From Clostridiales bacterium (GTDB lineage: Bacteria > Bacillota > Clostridia > Oscillospirales > Oscillospiraceae): a stretch of DNA of 64,000 nt. The stretch's first letter is position 1, and the number at the start of each line of letters is the position of its first letter. Location of the stretch: the NCBI GenBank assembly GCA_019415645.1, contig DXYV01000004.1:72640-136639 (forward strand), in the 5' to 3' direction. The position numbers were made by a program, and so were the translations under genes. Positions 8,738-17,023 of this stretch are shown in pieces. The notes under the pieces are model-generated. The model searched no databases, was not told where the DNA came from, and saw nothing but the letters and a program-made list of their open reading frames with translations.

Positions 8738-9619
8738 TCAAAACGAGGAGGAAATCTGGCCGGACCGGGGGCCTTCCTTGTGCAGCATCCGGAAGGCCTG
8801 CCGGTCTGACCCCAGACACAGGATCTGCCCTGGCCGCCATTCCGCTGGGCACCAGGGAACAAGCCTCGTCTCCGACAGGAAGGTCCTGTAGCTGGCATTC
8901 AGATCGGTGACCAGCAGGCTCCCCCAGCGCAGTTCCAGCTTGCAGTGCTGGCGGCTGACCCCCGGCGTATCCGGTGGGAAGAGAATCTGACACGCCTCCG
9001 GCTGGCGGCCCAAAACAGCGGGGAACCGCGGGGCGAGCGGTATCCCCGCAAAGACACCGGCGGTTCCCTCAATGCGCAGAACGCGGCGGGCTTCCCCGTC
9101 CAGCTGCGCGGCCAGGGCATCCAGCGCCTCCAGTAGCGCTCCGGGCGTTGGAAAGCGGCGGGTGGGCTCCAGGCGCAGGCCCCGGTCCAGCAGCCGGAAC
9201 AGCAGGGCGCCCGCTTCATCGGATAAGGAGAGGGTGCGGGCCGGCATTCGAAAACGGGCCCGCCGCCGGGAGAGGGATTCACCCGTCTCGGGCGGCGCCC
9301 CGGTGAGCAGATGACAGAACAGCGCGCACAGGCGGTACACCTGGGCCGCCGGCTGTTGCTGGTTTTCAGCGGACAACAGGGCTTCCGGCGGCTGATCGCG
9401 CGTTTCCGGCGCTTGCGTGCCGCGCCCCGATAGGAGGATAAGCTGACCGTCCGGCTCCAGCAGGAGATCTTCCGGGGCGACCGGGCAGGGGGATGTCTCC
9501 GCGTGAGCGGTCAGCTGGGCTAAAATGGGCCCGGCCTGCCACAGCGGGAGACTGGATTGCTCCCGTAGGAGGTCGGAGAGCCGGCGAGCCCCCTGCGGAG
9601 GAGCTGTTTTTGGAAACAT
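8738..9619 (-). CDS. Kinase C-lobe remnant fused to FHA domain
   Basis: Start ATG 9619 is preceded on the minus strand by GAGGAGGAACGCACT. 293 residues, no signal peptide or membrane helix. Residues ~1-190 look like a protein kinase without its N-lobe: the catalytic-loop position reads VAPEDLLLEPDG where the kinase has HRDISPDNLM, the DFG position reads LSGRG, and the later helices YRLCALFCHLLTG and RGLRLEPTRRFP align with the kinase gene. The C-terminal ~200-285 is an FHA domain (LGRQPEAC, SRQHC, TDLNASY). It therefore cannot phosphorylate but can bind phosphothreonine. It converges on the kinase gene and its promoter region is shared head-to-head with the HTH regulator-like gene. Confidence 0.75.
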   Translation of the reverse strand: MFPKTAPPQGARRLSDLLREQSSLPLWQAGPILAQLTAHAETSPCPVAPEDLLLEPDGQLILLSGRGTQAPETRDQPPEALLSAENQQQPAAQVYRLCALFCHLLTGAPPETGESLSRRRARFRMPARTLSLSDEAGALLFRLLDRGLRLEPTRRFPTPGALLEALDALAAQLDGEARRVLRIEGTAGVFAGIPLAPRFPAVLGRQPEACQILFPPDTPGVSRQHCKLELRWGSLLVTDLNASYRTFLSETRLVPWCPAEWRPGQILCLGSDRQAFRMLHKEGPRSGQISSSF

Positions 9620-9658
9620 AGTGCGTTCCTCCTCATGAATCTGTTTCTGGTTCTGTGT

Positions 9659-9707
9659 AAGCCGCTTCCCTCTGAACTGCCGCATATGGACGGGAGAGAA
9701 GCGGCTT
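9659..9707. promoter_or_regulatory. Inverted repeat between divergent signalling genes
   Basis: AAGCCGCTT (9659-9667) pairs with AAGCGGCTT (9699-9707) across a 31-nt loop in the 170-bp gap between the FHA gene (minus) and the regulator-like gene (plus). It may be a regulator-binding site or a leader hairpin of the minus gene. No clear promoter hexamers were found around it. Confidence 0.3.
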
Positions 9708-9789
9708 TTCCCAGCCCTGCGGCGTCTGATTTGAGTATAGAGCTTTTTTACGCCGGGTGCAATCCTTTCTCAGAAACGGGGGAATTCCA

Positions 9790-10893
9790 ATGCGCATCGA
9801 ATTGACGCAGCAGTCCGGCCTGGAGGTCAACCACCTCTCTGCCGCGGACATGACGCCGGCTATGGCGGCGCGCTATCTGAACGGGGCGATTCGCATCCGG
9901 GGCTTCTGGGAAATGCTCCGGCGGTTTTACCCCGCCGGAGACCTGCGGGACCGGGTGACGCGGGCCGTGGCCCAGCCGGGCGACGAGCCAAAGTCTGTGG
10001 CCCGGCGGGTGCGGAACTGGGAGCAGGGGAAAAATGCCCCTACCAACCGGGAGGACCTGTTCCGAATCGCCTTTGCCCTCGGTCTGGATGAGCTTCAGAC
10101 CTCCGGCCTGCTGGGCATGTGTACCGACTATGGAATCCACTACCGCAACGGCCGGGAGCTGACCTACGCCTACTGCCTGCGGCGGAAGCTGACCTACGAG
10201 CAGGCGGCGGCGCTCTATGCCTCTCTGCCCGACCCGGAGCGGGCCGGCCACGGCGGCAGCCGGGGCGCCCGACTTCAGGACACCAAACAGATCGTCTCCG
10301 TGTTTGCGGACGTGCGGGACGATGCGGAATTCGCCCGCCTGTATGAGGAATATCTGGATTCCTTTGGCACCCTGCACCAGCGGGCCTGGGATTATTTTGA
10401 CCGTTATTTTCAGGCGCTGGTCTCCCCCGGTGAGGGCGAGGAACGCTATTCCATCGAAAAGGCGGCCCAGACCTACCTTACCCTGCATATGCCCTCCGGA
10501 AGCCGGCGCCGGGAGTATTCCGTGGTCCAGCGGATGCTGAAGCAGGGCTGGCCCAACGCCACCAAGCTGAAAAATATCTGTGCCCACCGGGAGGATGTCC
10601 CGCGCAAGCTGCTTCTGCTGCTGTATATCATCACCGAAAATGTGGTGGACGATGCCTATGATGAACTGGACGAGACCTACTTATCCCCGGAAGAGCTGTT
10701 CGAGGAGCACTGGTGGCGGGTCAACCTGATGCTTCAGGACTGCGGAATGCCCACGCTGGATCCCCGGAATGTGTATGACTGGCTGGTGCTGTACTCGCTC
10801 AACAGCGGGGGAAGGCAGGACGAGGCCATGGGGGAACGCATGGAGTCGGTCATCGCCGCGATGTTCCCGGAGCAGGATGGGGAAACCAGCTGA
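9790..10893 (+). CDS. Helix-turn-helix-like protein of the kinase/FHA island
   Basis: ATG 9790 lies 6 nt after GGGGGA; an in-frame GTG at 9757 has no site. 367 residues, predicted soluble, acidic C-terminal half. Residues ~60-115 (SVARRVRNWEQGK, NREDLFRIAFALGLDE) look like an XRE-type helix-turn-helix; the remainder is alpha-helical with no domain I recognise. It stands between the FHA gene (divergent) and the PP2C gene (83 nt downstream). It may be a transcription factor or an effector read by the FHA proteins; this is inference from position only. Confidence 0.6.
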   Translation: MRIELTQQSGLEVNHLSAADMTPAMAARYLNGAIRIRGFWEMLRRFYPAGDLRDRVTRAVAQPGDEPKSVARRVRNWEQGKNAPTNREDLFRIAFALGLDELQTSGLLGMCTDYGIHYRNGRELTYAYCLRRKLTYEQAAALYASLPDPERAGHGGSRGARLQDTKQIVSVFADVRDDAEFARLYEEYLDSFGTLHQRAWDYFDRYFQALVSPGEGEERYSIEKAAQTYLTLHMPSGSRRREYSVVQRMLKQGWPNATKLKNICAHREDVPRKLLLLLYIITENVVDDAYDELDETYLSPEELFEEHWWRVNLMLQDCGMPTLDPRNVYDWLVLYSLNSGGRQDEAMGERMESVIAAMFPEQDGETS

Positions 10894-10976
10894 ACCGGAG
10901 CGGGCCTGTCCTGTGCTAGGATGGAAACAGGCGGGGTGAGACAGGCCGCCAAGGATGTCCGAAGGAGGGAGGCGTC

Positions 10977-12161
10977 ATGACAGAATTAAGCGCATACTGG
11001 TTTGCCGCGGCGGCAGCCGGGCAAAGGGAGGAATCCGGGGAAACGGCCCTGCCTCCGGCAGAGACGCCGGCCCAGTCGGGCAATGGGCCGCTCCAGCCGG
11101 GGAGCGAGCCGCAGCAGGGGGGCGAAGAGGAACGCCAGACACCGTCCGGTCAGAACGGGGACGCTCAGGAGGAGGCGCCGCCGCCGGTCAACCCGGAGCA
11201 GACGCGTCCGGGGGAACAAAGCGGAACAGAAGGCGGGGAAGAACAGACCATGCAGGAGACGCTGCTGACCACGCCGTCCCAGCCGGTGGAGCGGGAGATC
11301 GGTCCGCTGCCGTTATTTGGCTGCCTGCTGGCCGCGGCGCTGGCGTGCGGTCTCGCCGCATTGCTGTATCAACAGCGGAGGAGAAAAAACATGTGGAAGA
11401 TTCGCACAGGAAAACGGCCGGGAAGTCAGATCGGGACGGCATACGTTCACGAGCTGGGTGCCAGAGACAGCCAGCAGGACGCCTTTTGTATCGCGGGACA
11501 GGAGGCGCCGGAGTGCGGCGTTCTGGCGGCGGTGGCGGATGGAATGGGAGGGCTGGTCAACAGCGGGCAGGTGAGCGCCGCGTTGACCGACACTCTGCGG
11601 GACGCCTACGCGCCGACGGAGGAGCTGCCGCCTGTCCGGCAGCTCCAGCTGCTGCTCCGGCAGGCAGTGGACCGGGTGGAGGAGCTGCGGAAAGAGAGCA
11701 CGGCGCAGAGCGGCTCCACCCTGGCGGCCTGCCTGATCAAATCCGGGGCGCTCTCCTGGATCAGCGTAGGAGACAGCCGAATTTATCTCTGGAGGGGCGG
11801 CGGGCTGATTCAGCTGAGCCGCGACCACGATTTTTCCCACGACCTGACGCTGATGGCCTTACAGGGAGAATTGGAGCTGGCCGAGGCGGATCGGGACCCC
11901 CGGCGTGAAAGCCTGACCAGCTACATTGGCAGAGGGTTTCCGCGGAAGGTGGATTGGAACCCGGAGCCGGTCCCATTGGTCCGGGGAGATCGGCTCCTGC
12001 TGGTCAGTGACGGGGTGTACCGGGCGCTCTCCCAGCAGGAGATGGCGGACTGCCTGGCTCTGGAGCCTCAGAGCGCGGCCGGGGCGCTGCGAGCCGCCAT
12101 ACAGCGCAAGGCGCTCGCCGAACAGGACAACTATACCGCTGTCATTCTGAGCATAAAGTAG
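10977..12161 (+). CDS. Membrane-tethered PP2C-family Ser/Thr phosphatase
   Basis: ATG 10977 follows GAAGGAGGGAGG. 394 residues. A Pro/Glu/Gln-rich N-terminal segment (~20-105) precedes a membrane helix (~112-131) and RRRK, so the C-terminal phosphatase faces the cytosol. PP2C (PPM) motifs are all present: ARDSQQDAF, ADGMGG (metal Asp188), SGSTLA, VGDSRIY, SDGVY and EQDNYTA. It is the natural partner that reverses the kinase at 6496-8724. A second strong ribosome-binding site inside the gene (11377-11383, ATG 11391) could yield a soluble 256-residue phosphatase lacking the membrane segment. Confidence 0.85.
   Translation: MTELSAYWFAAAAAGQREESGETALPPAETPAQSGNGPLQPGSEPQQGGEEERQTPSGQNGDAQEEAPPPVNPEQTRPGEQSGTEGGEEQTMQETLLTTPSQPVEREIGPLPLFGCLLAAALACGLAALLYQQRRRKNMWKIRTGKRPGSQIGTAYVHELGARDSQQDAFCIAGQEAPECGVLAAVADGMGGLVNSGQVSAALTDTLRDAYAPTEELPPVRQLQLLLRQAVDRVEELRKESTAQSGSTLAACLIKSGALSWISVGDSRIYLWRGGGLIQLSRDHDFSHDLTLMALQGELELAEADRDPRRESLTSYIGRGFPRKVDWNPEPVPLVRGDRLLLVSDGVYRALSQQEMADCLALEPQSAAGALRAAIQRKALAEQDNYTAVILSIK
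11377..11393 (+). promoter_or_regulatory. Internal Shine-Dalgarno and ATG within the PP2C gene
   Basis: GGAGGAG (11377-11383) is 7 nt upstream of in-frame ATG 11391 (residue 139, MWKIRTG), exactly where the cytosolic catalytic domain begins. It is built from AGG and AGA Arg codons, which look uncommon beside the CGN codons used in neighbouring genes. It may simply encode the stop-transfer RRRK, but the spacing is ideal for re-initiation. Confidence 0.45.
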
Positions 12162-12193
12162 TGCCGGACCAGGAAGGTCTGGCCCGGAAGCGA

Positions 12194-12227
12194 AGCGGCC
12201 CGCCTGGGATTTCCCAGGCGGGCCGCT
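12194..12227. terminator. Hairpin between convergent genes
   Basis: A 16-bp perfect stem (12194-12209 with 12212-12227) lies between the convergent PP2C and flavin reductase genes. No T-run follows, so termination strength is uncertain. Confidence 0.6.
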
Positions 12228-12249
12228 GTGATTCTCGCAGGAAAACAGA

Positions 12250-14220
12250 TCAGATCCGCATGGCGGCGTCGTAGCCGGTGCGGGTGGCGTTGCGCACATT
12301 GGTAGCGCGCACACAGTCGCCCACGCAGACGAAGAAGGGGGCGCAGGCGCGGAAAGATTCTGCCAGGTCCTGGCGGGGCCGCATCCCGGCGGAGAGGACT
12401 ACGGTGTCGCAGGTCAGGGTGTGCTCCGTGCCCTCTTTGTCGGCGTAGGTCAGGCCATTGGCGGTGATTTCGGTGCATCTGGCACCGGTAATGACAGTGG
12501 TATGCTCCGCCAGACGGTCCAGCAGAGCGTCCCGGGTGAGATACATCTCGTCCACCGCCACCTCATCCATCATCTCCACGATGGTGACCTTCTTGCCGGC
12601 CTCCGTGGCCAGGAACAGGCCGGTCTCGCAGCCCACCAGACCACCGCCCAGCACTGCGATGGTCCCGCCCAGCCCTTCGCCGGTCTGGACCTTGTGATAG
12701 GCCTCCTCCGCAGTGATGACGTTCGCGCCGTCCACGCCGGGCACCGGCAGGCGGAAGGCATCCGCGCCCACGGCGGCAATCACGGCGTCGGGGCACAGGG
12801 CAGCCACCGCTTCCGGCGTGGCCCGGAAGCCCAGACGCACCTCCACGCCCGCCTTTTCCAGCATCCGAATCTGCCAGTCCAGGAAGCGGCACAAATCGTG
12901 CTTAAAGGGCACCTGACGGGAGAAGACCAGCTTTCCGCCCAAATGGTCCGCCTGCTCCAGCAGCGTGACCCTGTGGCCGCGACGGGCGGCGGTCAGGGCG
13001 GCCTGCATGCCGCCGGGGCCGCCGCCGACTACCACGACATACTTGGGCTCGGTGGCGGCGGGGAAGGGGGCCAGCACGTGGGCCAGCTCCCGGCCTACCG
13101 TGGGATTGACGGAACAGGCAAAGGTGGGCGCGCGCTCGTAGTCCAGGCAGTGAAAGCAGCGGATGCAGGGGATGGCCTCATCCTCCGCGCCCCGGCGCCA
13201 CTTGTTCACCCGGTCGGCGTCGGCGATCAGGCCCCGGGCCATGGCCACCAGGTCGGCCTGACCGCTGGCCAGGGTCTCCTCCACCAGCTCCGGCTCCTGG
13301 AAGGAGCCCAGGGTCAGCACCGGGATGTGGATGTCCGGACAGGCCTTGACCGCGGCGGCGTATTTGGCGTTGCAGCCGTGGGGCAGGAATTCCGTGGGAT
13401 GGGTGATGTTCTCGGTGCCGTTGTAGAAGGCGCCGGTGGAGATGTGGGCGATGTCGATGCGGTCCTGGAGGTGCTTGACCATCTCAATGCAGTCATCAAT
13501 GGTATAGCCGCCGGAGTGCGCCGGGTCCTCCTCGCCGGAGATGCGGTACTCGATGAGCAGCCGGCTGCCCACCCGGGCCCGGATGGCGTCGAGAATCAGG
13601 TCGGCAAAGCGCATGCGGTTTTCCAGAGTGTCCGGACCGAACTCGTCCGTGCGGTGGTTCATGAGCTTGGAGTAGAACTGGGACAGGCACAGGCCATGTC
13701 CGCCGTGGATAAGCAACATGTCGAAGCCGCAGTCCAGGGCGGCCTGGGCGGTGTCGGCGTAGGTCTGGGCGATTCGCTCGAAATCCGCCCGGGTGAAGGC
13801 CTCGGTCTCGCACTCCATCATCTCGTTGTAGCCGCCGTTGACCGACAGAAGCACCCGCTCCCCGTTCTCCTTCACATGGTGATACTGGAAAGCCAGCAGC
13901 TCCAGGGACGCCTTGGCGTCCTGGGCGTGGATGGCCTCGGTGAAGCGGCTGTAAAAGCGGTGGGTCTCAGGCTCCAGAATGTTCTCGCAGGCGTGGACGG
14001 GATCATAGGGCATCTCAAAGTCCATATTCTGGGCAGAATAGGTGATGACGGCCGCGCCGCCGGCGGCCTTTTTGGCGTAGTAGGCCAGAGCCGCGTCGGA
14101 GGGGTAGTGCTCCCGGCCGTAGAGCAGATGAACGCCGGCGGGGGCGGACCAGATGCGGTTTTTGAACACCGTATTGCCGATTTTGATGGGGCTGAAAATG
14201 TGGGGATAGCGGACCTCCAT
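12250..14220 (-). CDS. NADH:flavin oxidoreductase (Old Yellow Enzyme / 2,4-dienoyl-CoA reductase family)
   Basis: ATG 14220 is preceded on the minus strand by GGGAGG. 656 residues with the three-part architecture of this family: an FMN TIM barrel (~1-340), a 4Fe-4S site (CIRCFHC and a later Cys, ~345-365) and FAD/NAD(P)H domains with GGGPGG (~395) and GGGLVGCE (~530) dinucleotide loops. Members reduce activated C=C bonds (enoates, dienoyl-CoA, bile-acid or plant-phenolic derivatives) using NAD(P)H. The window does not reveal the substrate; no bai-type or beta-oxidation genes are adjacent. Monocistronic, from its own promoter at 14266-14294. Confidence 0.9.
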   Translation of the reverse strand: MEVRYPHIFSPIKIGNTVFKNRIWSAPAGVHLLYGREHYPSDAALAYYAKKAAGGAAVITYSAQNMDFEMPYDPVHACENILEPETHRFYSRFTEAIHAQDAKASLELLAFQYHHVKENGERVLLSVNGGYNEMMECETEAFTRADFERIAQTYADTAQAALDCGFDMLLIHGGHGLCLSQFYSKLMNHRTDEFGPDTLENRMRFADLILDAIRARVGSRLLIEYRISGEEDPAHSGGYTIDDCIEMVKHLQDRIDIAHISTGAFYNGTENITHPTEFLPHGCNAKYAAAVKACPDIHIPVLTLGSFQEPELVEETLASGQADLVAMARGLIADADRVNKWRRGAEDEAIPCIRCFHCLDYERAPTFACSVNPTVGRELAHVLAPFPAATEPKYVVVVGGGPGGMQAALTAARRGHRVTLLEQADHLGGKLVFSRQVPFKHDLCRFLDWQIRMLEKAGVEVRLGFRATPEAVAALCPDAVIAAVGADAFRLPVPGVDGANVITAEEAYHKVQTGEGLGGTIAVLGGGLVGCETGLFLATEAGKKVTIVEMMDEVAVDEMYLTRDALLDRLAEHTTVITGARCTEITANGLTYADKEGTEHTLTCDTVVLSAGMRPRQDLAESFRACAPFFVCVGDCVRATNVRNATRTGYDAAMRI

Positions 14221-14265
14221 GTGAAAAACCTCCCAGTATTCCAAAGTTGCCGAATCAGTGGTATC

Positions 14266-14294
14266 AATATAGCATATTTGGACAGAAAACACAA
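14266..14294 (-). promoter_or_regulatory. Promoter of the flavin oxidoreductase gene
   Basis: On the minus strand TTGTGT (14294-14289), 17 bp, TATATT (14271-14266), about 45 nt upstream of the ATG at 14220. Confidence 0.6.
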
Positions 14295-14427
14295 GAAATA
14301 CGGGGAAAGAACCACCAAATTGGGCTGATTGCCCGGCGGCGGGCAGTGAGATTGGGCGTGACGCACAGAGGAAAGCGTGGTATGATAGAAGCAGAACGAA
14401 CGCTGACCGCGAAAGGAGCCGATGTCT

Positions 14428-15351
14428 ATGGTGCGGGGAAGGTTCGCGCCCACGCCCAGCGGCCGGATGCACCTGGGCAATCTGTTCGCCGCCCTGCTGG
14501 CCTGGCTGGACGTGCGCAGCCAGGGCGGGACACTGATGCTGCGCATCGAGGATCTGGATACCCAGCGTACCAGCGCGGCCTTTGCCCGGCAGCTGATGGA
14601 CGATCTGCGCTGGCTGGGCCTGGACTGGGATGAGGGCGGCCTGGAGGACCCCTGGCGGCAGAGCAGGCGGACCGACCGGTATGAGGCGGCGTTCCGGAAG
14701 CTGGAGGACAAGGGCCTGCTCTATCCCTGCTACTGCACCCGCTCCGAGCGCATGGCCGCCTCCGCCCCCCACCGGGACGACGGCGCGGTGGTCTATTCGG
14801 GCCGGTGCCGGGACCTGACGGCGGCGGACCGGGCGGCGCTGGAGGCCCAGGGCCGCCGGCCGGCCTGGCGGGTACGCTGTCCCGACCAGGCGGTAATGGT
14901 GGACGACGGCAACTGCGGTCCCTACACGGAGAACCTGGCCCGGGACTGCGGCGATTTCATCGTGCGCCGCTCCGATGGAGTGTACGCCTACCAGCTGGCA
15001 GTGGTGGTGGACGATGCGGAAATGGGCGTCAACCATGTGGTCCGGGGGCGGGACCTGCTGTGCTCGGCGCCCCGGCAGGCGTGGCTCCACCGGGAGTTGG
15101 GCTATGAGCCGCCCCGGTTTTACCATGTCCCACTGCTGCTGGCGCCCGACGGCCGGCGGCTGGCCAAGCGGGACCACGACCTGGACATGGAGGCCCTGCG
15201 CCGGCGCTATGCGCCCGAGGAGCTGACCGGAATCCTGGGCTGGTGGGCCGGCCTGCTGGACCGGCCGGAAAAAGTGCCAGCGGCGGACCTGATCGAGGGG
15301 TTCGCGTGGGCAAAAGTGCCGAAAAATGACATCACCGTTCAATTACCTTGA
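14428..15351 (+). CDS. gluQ: Glutamyl-Q tRNA(Asp) synthetase
   Basis: Two ATGs (14422, 14428) are in frame; AAGGAG (14413-14418) is 9 nt from the second and only 3 nt from the first. 307 residues, half the length of a full GltX. Class I signatures: RFAPTPSGRMHLGN (HIGH equivalent) and RLAKRDHD (KMSKS equivalent). The insertion carries the zinc ligands CYC and Y-S-G-R-C diagnostic of GluQ/YadB. It lacks the anticodon-binding domain. The family glutamylates queuosine in tRNA-Asp. Its stop codon overlaps the -35 box of guaB. Confidence 0.9.
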   Translation: MVRGRFAPTPSGRMHLGNLFAALLAWLDVRSQGGTLMLRIEDLDTQRTSAAFARQLMDDLRWLGLDWDEGGLEDPWRQSRRTDRYEAAFRKLEDKGLLYPCYCTRSERMAASAPHRDDGAVVYSGRCRDLTAADRAALEAQGRRPAWRVRCPDQAVMVDDGNCGPYTENLARDCGDFIVRRSDGVYAYQLAVVVDDAEMGVNHVVRGRDLLCSAPRQAWLHRELGYEPPRFYHVPLLLAPDGRRLAKRDHDLDMEALRRRYAPEELTGILGWWAGLLDRPEKVPAADLIEGFAWAKVPKNDITVQLP

Positions 15352-15377
15352 CAGCCTCCCGGGAAAAAGCGTAAAAT
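15348..15377 (+). promoter_or_regulatory. guaB promoter
   Basis: TTGACA (15348-15353), 18 bp, TAAAAT (15372-15377). The -35 box shares the TGA stop of gluQ. The leader is only about 35 nt, so no room for a purine riboswitch. Confidence 0.75.
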
Positions 15378-15418
15378 AGGAAAAATCGAACAGGATATAC
15401 AGAAAAGGAGACGCGACT

Positions 15419-16894
15419 ATGGTTCCATTTGACGCAAGCCAGAAGTTCCTCAAGCAGGGCCTGACCTTTGACGACGTGCTGCTGATTCCGGCAGAGAGCG
15501 ACGTGCTCCCGGCGGACATCGACCTGCACACCCAGCTCACCCGCAAGATTCGGCTCAACATCCCCGTGATGAGCGCGGCCATGGACACCGTGACCGAGTA
15601 CCGCATGGCCATCGCCCTGGCCCGCGAGGGAGGCATCGGCATCATCCACAAGAATATGTCCATCGGCGCCCAGGCGGAGCAGGTGGACATGGTCAAGCGT
15701 TCGGAAAACGGCGTCATCACCAATCCGTTCTGGCTGGGCCCCGGCCACACCCTGGCGGAGGCCGATGAGCTCATGGCCAAGTACCGCATCTCCGGCGTGC
15801 CCATCTGCGACAACGGCAAGCTGATCGGCATTATCACCAACCGGGACATGAAGTTCGAGACGGACATGAACCAGCTCATCGACAACGTCATGACCAAGGA
15901 AAACCTGGTCACCGCGCCCGAGGGCACCACCCTGGCCGAGGCCAAGGAGATCCTGCGCAAGCATAAGATCGAGAAGCTGCCCATCGTGGACAAGGAGTTC
16001 CGCCTCAAGGGCCTCATCACCATCAAGGACATCGAGAAGGCCGAGGTCTATCCCAACTCCGCCCGGGACGAGAAGGGCCGCCTGCTGGTGGGCGCGGCCA
16101 TCGGTGTGACCGCCGACGTGCTGGACCGCGTGGCCGCCCTGGTGGAGGCGGGGGCCGACGTGCTCTGCCTGGACTCCGCCCACGGCCACTCCCAAAACAT
16201 TCTGAACTGCGTCAAGCGCATCAAGTCCCTGTATCCCGACGTGCAGCTGGTGGCCGGCAACGTGGCCACCGCCGAGGGCACCCGCGCCCTCATCGAGGCG
16301 GGCGCCGACTGCGTGAAGATCGGCATCGGCCCCGGCTCCATCTGCACCACCCGCGTGGTGGCCGGAATCGGCGTGCCCCAGATCACCGCCGTGTTCGACG
16401 CGGCCCGGGTGGCGGCGGAGTACGGCGTGCCCATCATCGCCGACGGCGGCATCAAGTATTCCGGCGACATCGCCAAGGCCATCGCCGCCGGTGCCAATGT
16501 GGTCATGCTGGGCTCCCTGCTGGCCGGCTGTGAAGAGTCCCCCGGCGACACCGAGGTCTACCAGGGCCGTCAGTTCAAGGTCTACCGCGGCATGGGCTCC
16601 CTGGGCGCCATGGCCAAGGGCTCCAAGGACCGTTACTTCCAGGAGGGCAACAAGAAGCTGGTGCCCGAGGGCGTGGAGGGCCGCGTGCCCTACAAGGGCT
16701 CGACCGGCGACACCATCTACCAGATGATGGGCGGCCTGCGGGCCGGCATGGGCTACTGCGGCTGCCACAACATCGACGAGCTGCGCACCAAGAGCCAGTT
16801 CGTCCAGATCACCGCCGCCGGCCTGCGCGAGTCCCACCCCCACGACATCTATATCACCAAGGAAGCCCCCAACTACACCATCAATCCGTCCTGA
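15419..16894 (+). CDS. guaB: Inosine-5'-monophosphate dehydrogenase
   Basis: ATG 15419 follows AAAAGGAGA. 491 residues, full length. TIM barrel interrupted by two CBS domains (~100-210); NAD/IMP motifs MSAAMDTVT and the catalytic loop GIGPGSICTTR with Cys309. It oxidises IMP to XMP, the committed step of GTP synthesis, in the cytosol. Codons are strongly biased to C/G third positions, as expected for a highly expressed gene. Single-gene transcript between its own promoter and the terminator at 16904-16939. Confidence 0.97.
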   Translation: MVPFDASQKFLKQGLTFDDVLLIPAESDVLPADIDLHTQLTRKIRLNIPVMSAAMDTVTEYRMAIALAREGGIGIIHKNMSIGAQAEQVDMVKRSENGVITNPFWLGPGHTLAEADELMAKYRISGVPICDNGKLIGIITNRDMKFETDMNQLIDNVMTKENLVTAPEGTTLAEAKEILRKHKIEKLPIVDKEFRLKGLITIKDIEKAEVYPNSARDEKGRLLVGAAIGVTADVLDRVAALVEAGADVLCLDSAHGHSQNILNCVKRIKSLYPDVQLVAGNVATAEGTRALIEAGADCVKIGIGPGSICTTRVVAGIGVPQITAVFDAARVAAEYGVPIIADGGIKYSGDIAKAIAAGANVVMLGSLLAGCEESPGDTEVYQGRQFKVYRGMGSLGAMAKGSKDRYFQEGNKKLVPEGVEGRVPYKGSTGDTIYQMMGGLRAGMGYCGCHNIDELRTKSQFVQITAAGLRESHPHDIYITKEAPNYTINPS

Positions 16895-16903
16895 TTTGGA
16901 TGC

Positions 16904-16939
16904 GAAGAAGCCGGCCGCAGCTGCGGCCGGCTTCTTTTT
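16904..16939 (+). terminator. guaB terminator
   Basis: A perfect self-complementary stem centred at 16920/16921 (AAGAAGCCGGCCGCAG and its complement) followed by a T-run. Confidence 0.85.
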
Positions 16940-16968
16940 GTGGTAAAATGGGGGGCGGAGACGAAGCT

Positions 16969-17023
16969 GTAAGAAAGTCGTAAGAAACACCTCGAGTATT
17001 TTGTAAGAAAGCTGCGCTATACT
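16969..17023 (+). promoter_or_regulatory. VanR-like direct repeats and -10 box of the two-component operon
   Basis: GTAAGAAA occurs at 16969, 16980 and 17003 (steps of 11 and 23 bp, one and about two helical turns), followed by TATACT at 17018-17023. There is no -35 hexamer at the right distance. The middle copy, TCGTAAGAAA, matches the site remembered for VanR (TCGTANGAAA). This looks like an activator-dependent, probably autoregulated promoter. Confidence 0.65.

Noticed and set aside
12421..14328. Long open frame (635 codons) on the plus strand
   Set aside because: Antisense to the flavin oxidoreductase, whose cofactor motifs and ribosome site are clear; composition (Gly/His/Leu-rich) is typical of a GC-rich shadow frame.
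14352..14386. gluQ promoter with TATGAT at 14381
   Set aside because: The best -35 candidate (TTGGGC) is 23 bp away; nearer alternatives are poor.
14221..15342. Upstream extension of the flavin oxidoreductase frame on the minus strand
   Set aside because: It would run antisense through gluQ; the ATG at 14220 with GGGAGG and the start motif MEVRYPHIFSP is the real beginning.
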